From assembly GCA_913060845.1 (NCBI GenBank), contig CAJXVF010000070.1, forward strand, positions 1-8,461: a stretch of DNA of 8,461 bases, in the 5' to 3' direction. The stretch is from an uncultured Alphaproteobacteria bacterium. Lineage in GTDB: Bacteria > Pseudomonadota > Alphaproteobacteria > Bin95. Below the pieces are notes generated by a model that was not told where the DNA came from, did not search any database, and worked only from the letters and a program-made list of their open reading frames with translations. Of this stretch, positions 1-5,999 are shown piece by piece; within the stretch, counting starts at the first letter, position 1, and each line of letters starts with the position of its first letter. Made by a program: the position numbers and the translations under genes.

Positions 1-37
1 ATCCACCTCCAAAGAAGGTGAATCACAATTCCATTAA

Positions 38-133
38 TATGGGAATCCACGCCGATTCAGATTTTTAGGACGATGCTCTAAAGGCTCCGTTGCCGTTATC
101 TATGCAGCCGCAGCGCTGCTGATAATTTGCTTC
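38..133 (+). other. Upstream in-frame extension of the TadG-like gene, coding its N-terminal membrane helix without a standard start codon
   Basis: This stretch is open in the same frame as the CDS starting at 134, back to a TAA at 35-37. It reads RRFRFLGRCSKGSVAVIYAA and then a run of Ala/Leu/Ile ending in CF just before the ATG. That is the classic TadE/TadG N-terminus: a basic stretch, then G-S-V-A-V-I leading into a transmembrane helix. No ATG, GTG or TTG occurs in frame here. The nearest ATG (39-41) lies in another frame and meets a TAG at 66-68; one extra base between about 39 and 65 would join it to this frame. I infer either a one-base deletion (real or an assembly error) or a rare start codon. 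Confidence 0.7.
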
Positions 134-1585
134 ATGGCTTTGGCCGTTGATGGCGCTCGCGCCCATATCCTTCGTTCACAATTGCACTATGCCGTTGACG
201 CGGCTGCCATCGCTATCGGCAAGCAAATGAAGCAACGCACCGATGCTGAGTTGCTGGCGCTTGCTGAAAAGTACATCCGCGCCAATATTTCTCCATCATT
301 GCTGGGTTTGACCGAAGGGTTCGGCGCCGGTGATTTGACAGTAGAGATGCTGGATGGTGGCGACGACAACATCAAGGAAATCCGTGCCACCGCCAAACTT
401 CGCACTGCGATGCTTGGCATGCTTGATGGCGCTAGCACCGTTGATATTGGAAAGTCCGCCATGGTTCGCCGCGAAATCCGCGGCCTCGAATTGGCGCTGT
501 CTTTGGATACAACGGGGTCTATGGATTATTCCAGCGGCACAGCTGGCGTGACCCGAATGCAAGCGCTGAAGTCCTCAGCCTCTGACCTACTGGACATTCT
601 GTTCGATGGCGCAACTTCCAATGATAAGCTCTGGGTCGCCGTTGTTCCATTTACGCGCCAGGTGCAGGCAAAGACTGATACATCCTGGGTTAAGTCATCA
701 ACGATGACCAATATTCCTTTGCCAATCCCTTACTCCCATGAGCATTTTGAGTGGAAGAATGAGCCCGACTTCCCCGGAGGCGACCCCTTCTGCTTTGGCT
801 CACGGACATCGGCTGGTCACGATGATGACGATGTTGCGCCCAGCAGCGAAGGCCTAAAATTCGATGCGGATTACCAGTACTGGTACACGTATCGCGGCTT
901 CTGGGATAACAAGTACCAGTACCATGTTGAAGCCAGCACAGGGTACCTCTGCCCAGAAGCTGAGATAATGCCGCTTACGAATGTGAAAGCTGAAGTTGAA
1001 GCGCATATCAACACATTGACGCCGTTCGGCGGCACAGCAACAGACCGTGGTGCAGTTTGGGGTTGGCGTGCCGTTTCTGAGAACTGGCGTGGCTATTGGG
1101 ACACCAGCGATGCGTCACGCCCATTCGATGGCGACGCCCCATTGAATACGAAAGTCGTCGTGCTGATGACGGATGGTGAGAACAGCTACTCAAGCTCTGA
1201 TAGCGAGCTCACTACCATATGCAACAATATGAAAGCTGACGGCATCACGGTGGTGACCATCAACTTCGCAACGCCAACATCGCTCTATCCGCTCTACGAG
1301 AGTTGCGCATCGTCACCGGACCTGTTCTTCCCGGCGCCGACTGCAACGCAATTGCAAAGCGCATTCGAAGCGATTGCACTGCAGCTGAGTGTGCTTCGCT
1401 TGATCCAGCAGCCGAAGCACTACAACCACAGCTACCCGAAGCCGCACAGGCAGCGCTATCCGGCGCCGACTGTGCGGCTTCTGCGTTCCAACCAGATCAC
1501 GTCCCGCCACTGCCCGACCATCGGCCCATGGCCCATCTTCCCGATCTTCTGGCGCGTGCCGATAATTTCAAATCCGCAGCCCTGA
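134..1585 (+). CDS. TadE/TadG-like pilus assembly protein with von Willebrand factor A domain
   Basis: Members of this family sit in the inner membrane and serve Tad/Flp pilus assembly; here the role is inferred from homology. The 483-residue product begins inside the membrane helix, and AVDGARA plus LHYAVDAAAIA (about residues 4-27) is the conserved TadG N-terminal signature. A VWA domain spans about 117-424. Its metal-site motifs are DTTGS (125-129), the Thr of GGTATDRG (301) and TDGEN (346-350). CPEAEIMPLTNVK and WGWRAVSENWRGYW are typical of Tad VWA proteins. An aromatic-rich insertion (about 195-275) carries a run of four Asp and two Cys. Family members usually end soon after the LxxLRL at 418-423. 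Here about 60 further Pro/His/Arg-rich residues run antisense into the neighbouring acetyltransferase gene and are probably not native. ATG 134 is the first standard start, but the true N-terminus is almost certainly upstream. No other tad genes are in view. Confidence 0.8.
   Translation: MALAVDGARAHILRSQLHYAVDAAAIAIGKQMKQRTDAELLALAEKYIRANISPSLLGLTEGFGAGDLTVEMLDGGDDNIKEIRATAKLRTAMLGMLDGASTVDIGKSAMVRREIRGLELALSLDTTGSMDYSSGTAGVTRMQALKSSASDLLDILFDGATSNDKLWVAVVPFTRQVQAKTDTSWVKSSTMTNIPLPIPYSHEHFEWKNEPDFPGGDPFCFGSRTSAGHDDDDVAPSSEGLKFDADYQYWYTYRGFWDNKYQYHVEASTGYLCPEAEIMPLTNVKAEVEAHINTLTPFGGTATDRGAVWGWRAVSENWRGYWDTSDASRPFDGDAPLNTKVVVLMTDGENSYSSSDSELTTICNNMKADGITVVTINFATPTSLYPLYESCASSPDLFFPAPTATQLQSAFEAIALQLSVLRLIQQPKHYNHSYPKPHRQRYPAPTVRLLRSNQITSRHCPTIGPWPIFPIFWRVPIISNPQP
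1391..1420. repeat. 8-bp inverted repeat at the expected 3' end of the TadG-like gene
   Basis: GTGCTTCG (1391-1398) and CGAAGCAC (1413-1420) are perfect reverse complements separated by 14 bases. They lie exactly where TadG-family proteins normally end (LSVLRL). No T-run follows, so this is at most a weak or factor-assisted terminator. It could also be chance. Confidence 0.4.
1438..1481. repeat. 12-bp perfect inverted repeat across the GNAT gene stop codon
   Basis: GAAGCCGCACAG (1438-1449) and CTGTGCGGCTTC (1470-1481) are perfect reverse complements with a 20-base loop. The loop holds the acetyltransferase stop codon (1456-1458, minus strand). The position between convergent genes suggests a bidirectional stem-loop that ends or stabilises both transcripts. 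Neither side has a T-tract, so intrinsic termination is not shown. Confidence 0.55.
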
Positions 1586-1977
1586 TGCAGCGCCAGACTG
1601 GCAGGGTTTTCTGGAAAAATCCCGGCTTGCAGGGTCCAAATGTCAGCAGCCTCCGTCGCCGCGACATAGGCATTCAACAGTGCGCGACCAACGCCCCTGC
1701 CCCACGCAGCGCTGCCTATGTAAATACTTTCCTCGACGACGCCCCGGTATACAGGCCTGGCTGATACCGGAGAACCGGCAGCCCACCCAAGCACATTGCC
1801 ATCATCAGCATCCACGGCGACGAGCCTTGGCGTAGCTAGATGTTCTTGGTCAAAATCCATCCATGCAGGTGCGGTTTGCTGGAATGTCGCCTGGCCTGTA
1901 TCCATGCCTTCCTGATAAATCGACAGGACTGCACGGCCATCAACCTCAGTCATATCTCTGATTTCAAAACCCGACAT
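1456..1977 (-). CDS. GNAT family N-acetyltransferase, phosphinothricin acetyltransferase-like
   Basis: A 173-residue cytoplasmic enzyme expected to transfer acetyl from acetyl-CoA to an amine on a small molecule. The substrate cannot be read from sequence; relatives of this type act on phosphinothricin, methionine sulfoximine or similar amino acids, or are uncharacterised. The N-terminal IYQEGMDTGQATFQ is typical of the phosphinothricin/methionine sulfoximine acetyltransferase group. The acetyl-CoA loop is seen in WGRGVGRALL (92-101). FPENPASLALHQGCGFEIIG (121-140) and the WRDVIWLERRS ending (157-167) complete the usual pattern, and the length is normal for the family. The ATG shares its A with the TAA stop of the upstream lipoprotein gene (TAATG on the minus strand) and has no clear ribosome binding site of its own, so translation is probably coupled. 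Its 3' end lies antisense under the extended reading frame of the TadG-like gene. Confidence 0.9.
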   Translation of the reverse strand: MSGFEIRDMTEVDGRAVLSIYQEGMDTGQATFQQTAPAWMDFDQEHLATPRLVAVDADDGNVLGWAAGSPVSARPVYRGVVEESIYIGSAAWGRGVGRALLNAYVAATEAADIWTLQAGIFPENPASLALHQGCGFEIIGTRQKIGKMGHGPMVGQWRDVIWLERRSRTVGAG

Positions 1978-2345
1978 TATGGATTGGCCGCAATCGTCGT
2001 TTCTGCGGGTTCAGGACAGTCATTGGTTTTCGCCAGTGCCGCTAGCCGAACGTTTCGTTGCTCAAGCGCCCGCGCCTCAATCTCTTCAACGTCAGACATG
2101 TCGACGCCCATGATCGCAGGCCAGAACCACACTTGGCTCAATGTCATAGCGAACGCGTTCGAAATTGCGACACCTTCATCGAGCTTCGCTAGTTTTGCCG
2201 CTTTCATTCTGTTGGCGAGGCGCTCATCCGCAATTTCAACACAGCTCAATGCGTCATCGCCCGATTGCGCCAAATGGACAGGCGTAGCCGTGCGGGTTTG
2301 GCATGCGCTGATTGCCAGCAGCCCCAAAATTGCTAATAAACGCAT
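1977..2345 (-). CDS. Small putative lipoprotein of unknown function
   Basis: I do not recognise a named family. The 122-residue product starts with MRLLAILGLL and a lipobox ISAC, so Cys15 would be lipidated after signal peptidase II cleavage and the protein anchored in the cell envelope. The mature part has Cys35 and Cys110, which could pair. Two charged helical stretches rich in Ala, Glu, Arg and Leu (about 36-57 and 84-107) flank a hydrophobic aromatic segment (about 58-82, with QVWFWPAIMGVD). That helix-hydrophobic-helix layout recurs in uncharacterised proteobacterial lipoproteins. It is the first gene of a pair with the acetyltransferase, overlapping it by one base. Its start lies 43 bp from the divergent start of a second lipoprotein gene. 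A weak GGA about ten bases upstream is the only ribosome-site signal. Confidence 0.8.
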   Translation of the reverse strand: MRLLAILGLLAISACQTRTATPVHLAQSGDDALSCVEIADERLANRMKAAKLAKLDEGVAISNAFAMTLSQVWFWPAIMGVDMSDVEEIEARALEQRNVRLAALAKTNDCPEPAETTIAANP

Positions 2346-2388
2346 GGGTTCATCCGAAAGCTGTCATCATTACAGCAGAAAGAATCAC

Positions 2389-2958
2389 ATGATCACTGTA
2401 GGTTCAAGACATTTCTTACAGCAAATTCTGGGCGTTATGCTGCTTTCAGCCCTCGTGACAGGCTGCGCTGAGCCGGCCAAGGTCAACGAAATGGCAGCCG
2501 GGACCCGCCCCGCAGCATCGATGCCAGCCAATCCTGCAATACATGAAGCTGTATGTGTTGAGCAGGTTGCTGGCGGCAAACTCACCAATCCACTCTGGGT
2601 ATCCGAGGTTGATAACCTGGGGTTCCTCCGCGCACTGGAGCATAGCCTAGACGCCAACCGACTACTGGTAAAACGGCCGGAAGACTGCCGCTTTGGCATA
2701 AATGCAAACCTGCTTGGCCTGTCACAGCCCTTCATCGGCATTGATGTCGAAGTCACTGCGAACGTGAATTACACAGTGCGTCAAGCCGGAGTTGAGGCAC
2801 CGTATATGCTGCAAACAGAGACGTCCGCCTACACAACGAGATTCACAGAAGACAAAATTCTGTGGGGCCAGCGTTTGCAAGAAGCGAATGAAGGCGCGAT
2901 CCGCAAAAATATCGGCGCATTTATAGATGCCCTGCTGGCGTCTAAACCGAAGCCTTAG
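2389..2958 (+). CDS. Putative lipoprotein of unknown function, 189 residues
   Basis: The frame stays open far upstream (from 1840), but that part is antisense to the minus-strand lipoprotein and acetyltransferase genes. I chose the ATG at 2389 because it directly gives a signal peptide: MITVGSR, a hydrophobic stretch and the lipobox VTGC, making Cys26 the lipidation site. An AG-rich AGAAAGAA lies five bases upstream as a weak ribosome site. The mature protein has a Pro/Ala-rich linker (about 27-52), then a folded domain with GGKLTNPLWVSEVDNLGF (62-79), Cys56 and Cys100 as a possible disulfide, SQPFIGIDVEVTANVNYTV (112-130) as likely beta strands, and a C-terminal helix with EANEGAIRKNI (165-175). 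I recognise no characterised family; an envelope role is inferred from the lipobox only. Its last 17 bases overlap the 3' end of the convergent TIM-barrel gene. Confidence 0.82.
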   Translation: MITVGSRHFLQQILGVMLLSALVTGCAEPAKVNEMAAGTRPAASMPANPAIHEAVCVEQVAGGKLTNPLWVSEVDNLGFLRALEHSLDANRLLVKRPEDCRFGINANLLGLSQPFIGIDVEVTANVNYTVRQAGVEAPYMLQTETSAYTTRFTEDKILWGQRLQEANEGAIRKNIGAFIDALLASKPKP

Positions 2959-3931
2959 CCCACTCCTCCCGCATCCACACGGCGCAAGCGACGCCTTGCT
3001 CGAACAATGAGTATTTGCAGCCGCCACCATAGTCTGGGTTCGGAATAAACTCGGTCGAAATTTGACCAAGAGTGGCGCTCGGGTCCTTGGCATGAAACGC
3101 CATAACCTGCCGGATCACCGTCTTCCACAGCTCCAGCTTTTCCTCAGACCAGGGTGCATGATAGTCACCCGGCTTCGGTTGGACGAACGGATATTGTACG
3201 CCACGCCCGGGCGATCCATCGGAATGGCTCATCAGCGTGTTCTTAGGATTGTTCGGGACAGCGGCGCGGGCATGGCAATGACGGACCCATCCGGCCTCAA
3301 TCCACTCCGTTGTGACGGCTTTGGGCTGGGTAGGGTCAAGCACTAGATATCCAACCGATACATCTTCACGAATGCTAACGATATCTTGTTCATCCGGATT
3401 GTCGATCTTAAAAATTACATGGCTGTGGTCGAGCGTCATGCGAAACGGCACGCCCTTCGCCTCAACCATCCGCGCGACGGGGGCGATGCGGCGGAAATCC
3501 TCCGACCACATGTTGATATGCACTTCGAAGCAGGGCTCGACGCCAAGCTTCTCACCCAGCTCATAGGCGTACATATAAAAATCAACGACGTCCTGGTTTG
3601 TGACCGGGGTACCGGCGGCGTTTTTCGCCGTGACCTGGACATTATGCACGGTGGAACCGAGGTCCTTCGCCAGTTCAAGATTATGGCGCAACAGGTCGTC
3701 ATCATCACCGCCAAGGGTATAGAACCACCCGCCAGCACGGACTGGCAGGCCATATTTCGCACTGGCTTTACGGAATTGCTCAACCTCATCAGGGGCGGGT
3801 GTTTTGTCGATATAATCGAACACGCCAGCATCCCGAACCATGCGGAACCGCGTATCGATATCGGGCATGCCATCTGCTTCGGCATGTTTGATGCCATTGG
3901 TTTGAATGCCGAAAAGCAGGTCGTTCGCCAT
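2942..3931 (-). CDS. Xylose isomerase-like TIM-barrel protein (sugar phosphate isomerase/epimerase superfamily)
   Basis: A 329-residue soluble protein of the AP endonuclease 2/xylose isomerase-like barrel superfamily, whose members use a divalent metal to isomerise or epimerise sugars and related compounds. Likely metal ligands, one per barrel strand, are Glu136 with His138 (CFEVHINMW), Asp168, His169 and His171 (TLDHSHVIF), His218 and His220 (RHCHARAA), and Glu294 (STEFIP). The Glu-Asp-His-Glu set is therefore intact and the protein should be catalytic. The substrate is unknown. No other sugar-metabolism gene is adjacent, so the context does not help. ATG 3931 is supported by a strong AGGGGGA seven bases upstream (minus strand). 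A GC-rich inverted repeat with an AT-rich centre lies just beyond that. The gene converges on the upstream lipoprotein with a 17-bp overlap and diverges from the histidine phosphatase gene. Confidence 0.85.
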   Translation of the reverse strand: MANDLLFGIQTNGIKHAEADGMPDIDTRFRMVRDAGVFDYIDKTPAPDEVEQFRKASAKYGLPVRAGGWFYTLGGDDDDLLRHNLELAKDLGSTVHNVQVTAKNAAGTPVTNQDVVDFYMYAYELGEKLGVEPCFEVHINMWSEDFRRIAPVARMVEAKGVPFRMTLDHSHVIFKIDNPDEQDIVSIREDVSVGYLVLDPTQPKAVTTEWIEAGWVRHCHARAAVPNNPKNTLMSHSDGSPGRGVQYPFVQPKPGDYHAPWSEEKLELWKTVIRQVMAFHAKDPSATLGQISTEFIPNPDYGGGCKYSLFEQGVACAVWMREEWAKASV

Positions 3932-3944
3932 AGGCTTATCCCCC

Positions 3945-3977
3945 TGGCGGCGCTTGAATCATATAGCTACGCCGCCA
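3945..3977. promoter_or_regulatory. 8-bp inverted repeat around an AT-rich core in a divergent promoter region
   Basis: TGGCGGCG (3945-3952) and CGCCGCCA (3970-3977) are perfect reverse complements with a 17-base AT-rich spacer. The spacer contains TATGAT on the minus strand (3963-3958), close to a -10 consensus and about 27 bp before the TIM-barrel start codon. The -35 position is poor. It may be an operator flanking the promoter, or an RNA stem just ahead of the ribosome site. A second, bulged repeat (3991-4013) lies in the leader of the phosphatase gene. Confidence 0.35.
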
Positions 3978-4044
3978 TATCCACTATCATGCGCCGGATT
4001 AATGCCGGAGCGCAAAGCGGTGAAGGCCAAATTGGGGATTTTCT

Positions 4045-4617
4045 ATGCGTGCGATAGTTTTGATGGCAATCAGCGCCGCCTACTTGGCGCTCACATTCGC
4101 ATCTTCTGCCCGAGCAGACGACGAATCCGTTTGGGCCGCGCTGAAATCCGGCGGGCATGTGGCCCTTATCCGCCATGCCCTGGCTCCTGGCTTTGGCGAT
4201 CCAGAAAACTTTTCGCTCGATGACCCAAAGACACAGCGCAATCTATCCGCCGAAGGTCGCGCGCAAGCGAAGCGGATTGGTGCTGCGTTTACCAAGCAAA
4301 CAATTTTGAAAGCGCAGGTTTATTCGAGCGAATGGCGTCGGTGCATAGATACGGCAGACCTGCTGGACCTCGGCCCAGTTACGCCAGAGCCCATCCTGAA
4401 TTCTTTCTTCCAGGATCGAGGAGATGGCGATGGGCAAACGGCGGCGCTTAAGGTGTGGCTGCAATCAGCCAACCTGCGGCGTCCGGTCGCACTTGTGACC
4501 CATCAGGTCAACATCTCCGCCTTCGCTGGGGTCTATCCGGCGTCGGGTGAAATGATCGTGATGCGCCGCGGCGACGATGGCGAATTCACCGTCGCTGGGC
4601 GCATATTGATCAAGTAA
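4045..4617 (+). CDS. Secreted histidine phosphatase family protein
   Basis: A 190-residue histidine phosphatase (phosphoglycerate mutase-like fold). Such enzymes hydrolyse phosphate monoesters through a phosphohistidine intermediate. The catalytic RH is at 43-44 (ALIRHA), with His44 the expected nucleophile. Arg99 in YSSEWRRCIDTA (93-104) and His153 in LVTHQVNISAF supply the other conserved phosphate-pocket residues. The N-terminus (MRAIVLMAIS then a hydrophobic run to SSARADD) is a signal peptide with probable cleavage after ARA (residue 24), so the protein should act in the periplasm. The substrate is unknown; similar small periplasmic members are poorly characterised. The RHA in place of the commoner RHG is frequent in this subgroup. 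GGGGA lies six bases before ATG 4045. The last eight bases overlap the convergent oxidoreductase gene. Confidence 0.88.
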   Translation: MRAIVLMAISAAYLALTFASSARADDESVWAALKSGGHVALIRHALAPGFGDPENFSLDDPKTQRNLSAEGRAQAKRIGAAFTKQTILKAQVYSSEWRRCIDTADLLDLGPVTPEPILNSFFQDRGDGDGQTAALKVWLQSANLRRPVALVTHQVNISAFAGVYPASGEMIVMRRGDDGEFTVAGRILIK

Positions 4618-5656
4618 GACCGGCAGCGTCCGCGACCACTTTCATTGCGTCTGTGCTTGGGCGAGACAGCAGGATCGAGTGGATGTGACCTTTGCCTGCC
4701 GCCGCCTGCCAATCGGCGACCCGGGCGCGGATGCGGTCTGCTGAACCAACGAGCGCCATGCCATCGACCAATTCATCCGGAACAGCGGCCGCAGCTTCAT
4801 CCCGCTTGCCAGTTAGGAACAGATCTTGGATCTGCTTCGCCGCGGTCTCAAAGCCAAGGCGCTTGGCATAATCGTTATAGAAATTCTTGTCGCGCGAACC
4901 CATGCCGCCGATATAAAGCGCCAGGTTTTCTCGAACGGGTTGGCGGCAGGCATCCAGGTCATCGCCCATAACTGTCGGCACAAAGGGCAGGATATCGTAG
5001 TTTGAGAGGTCTTTGCCACCGCCAGCACGGTCAAAGCCCTTCTCAAGCGCAGGCTCAAACACGTCAAATTTCTCAGGGATCATGAAGACCGGGAACATGC
5101 CGTCTGCGACTTCAGCAGACATGGCGACACCAGCTGGCGCGATAGTGCCAGTGTAGATTTTCATTTTGGGGTCGCCGTGCAGAATGCTCTTCAGCGGCTT
5201 ACCCATTCCCGTAGCACCATCGCCGTAATACGGCACCTGATAGTGCTCGCCAGTATGTTCAAGCACAGCCTCGCGGGCTAGAATTTGGCGCACAATGGAA
5301 ACATATTCCCGTGTCCGCATCAGCGGTTTGCCGTAGGGAACGCCGTGCCATCCTTCGATAACCTGCGGGCCGGATGGACCGATGCCCATTATGAAGCGGC
5401 CGCCAGACAGATGCTGCAAGCTCATCGCCGTCATCGCTGCACAGGCGGGCGTGCGCGCCGGCATTTGCATAATCGCCGTACCGACTTTGATCCGTTTGGT
5501 CTGCGCCAGCGCCCAAGCGGCAGGCGTCACGGCATCAGAACCATAAGCTTCCGCCGTCCAGATCGAGTCAAAGCCTAAAGCTTCTGCGGCGTCCACCTCG
5601 GCTTTAGGGAACTTTAAACGGGCGCCTGAATAGCCCATCACGTAACCGACTTTCAT
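4610..5656 (-). CDS. LLM class flavin/F420-dependent oxidoreductase
   Basis: A 348-residue luciferase-like monooxygenase superfamily protein with a TIM-barrel fold. Family hallmarks are MKVGYVMGYSGA at the N-terminus, AEALGFDSIWTAEAYGSDAV (24-43), IKVGTAIMQMPARTP (56-70), LSGGRFIMGIGPSGPQVIEG (83-102) and REYVSIVRQIL (116-126). This subgroup is usually annotated as coenzyme F420-dependent. Whether this protein uses F420 or FMN, and on what substrate, cannot be told from sequence alone. No F420 biosynthesis gene is in the window. The length is normal for the family. ATG 5656 follows a purine-rich AGAGAGAGAAG on the minus strand, ending four bases upstream, as a modest ribosome site. The gene converges on the histidine phosphatase gene with an eight-base overlap and is divergent from a small membrane protein gene about 70 bp away. 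Confidence 0.9.
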   Translation of the reverse strand: MKVGYVMGYSGARLKFPKAEVDAAEALGFDSIWTAEAYGSDAVTPAAWALAQTKRIKVGTAIMQMPARTPACAAMTAMSLQHLSGGRFIMGIGPSGPQVIEGWHGVPYGKPLMRTREYVSIVRQILAREAVLEHTGEHYQVPYYGDGATGMGKPLKSILHGDPKMKIYTGTIAPAGVAMSAEVADGMFPVFMIPEKFDVFEPALEKGFDRAGGGKDLSNYDILPFVPTVMGDDLDACRQPVRENLALYIGGMGSRDKNFYNDYAKRLGFETAAKQIQDLFLTGKRDEAAAAVPDELVDGMALVGSADRIRARVADWQAAAGKGHIHSILLSRPSTDAMKVVADAAGLT

Positions 5657-5726
5657 TTGCTTCTCTCTCTAACTGAATCTGCTATGGCGGCATGATGGTA
5701 TCTTAGGCTAATATCCCCGCAATTAT

Positions 5727-5999
5727 ATGATCATTCGGATGGATCCCGCCCCGATGTCGATTTTGTTAAGCCCGTCTTTTCTGATCTTCGTCCTGTTGAT
5801 CGTGCTGAACTTTGTCCTGATTTTCTCAGGCCAAATGCCGCTTCAACTGTTAGCGGGCATCTTCACGTTCTCGCTGTTTGTCGCAGCCGTATTGACGCTG
5901 ATCGGCGTCGCCTGGGGCCGCATTATCGGCTTCATTGTGCTGATTTTAGCGCTGGTTATGGCGCTGCTATTGGCGCAACAGGCCGGGTTTCTTGTCTGA
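5727..5999 (+). CDS. Small hydrophobic membrane protein, about three helices
   Basis: A 90-residue product, nearly all hydrophobic, with probable membrane helices at about 18-34 (from SFLIFVLLIVL), 39-60 (from LQLLAGIFTFSL) and 67-88 (from IGFIVLILAL). Few charged residues remain: Arg4, Asp6 and Arg65. I recognise no family. Three in-frame ATGs compete: 5727, 5739 and 5754. The last gives an 81-residue protein starting MSILLSPSF and has GGATGGA ten bases upstream, while 5727 has no clear ribosome site, so 5754 may be the real start. Helix content is unaffected. The strand choice is supported by strong hydrophobic patterning on this strand and by the lack of another convincing gene on the opposite strand. 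Its TGA ends at 5999 and the convergent amidase stop begins at 6000, leaving no gap. Confidence 0.7.
   Translation: MIIRMDPAPMSILLSPSFLIFVLLIVLNFVLIFSGQMPLQLLAGIFTFSLFVAAVLTLIGVAWGRIIGFIVLILALVMALLLAQQAGFLV

Noticed and set aside
1..37. Possible upstream gene end or adapter at the left edge
   Set aside because: No adapter is recognisable, and the short frames here are too small to assign to any gene.
1303..1764. Plus-strand open frame of 153 codons overlapping the TadG 3' end
   Set aside because: It mostly mirrors the well-supported acetyltransferase gene in a shadow frame and has no recognisable domain.
1840..2388. Long N-terminal extension of the plus-strand lipoprotein frame
   Set aside because: It is antisense to the minus-strand lipoprotein and acetyltransferase genes and lacks protein-like patterning. 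The signal peptide and lipobox begin directly at ATG 2389.
2981..2995. Possible terminator hairpin GGCG/CGCC after the plus-strand lipoprotein gene
   Set aside because: The stem is only four pairs and no T-run follows; such stems are expected by chance in GC-rich coding DNA.
3386..4057. Plus-strand open frame of 223 codons
   Set aside because: It is antisense to the TIM-barrel gene, whose metal-binding motifs, start and ribosome site are clear.
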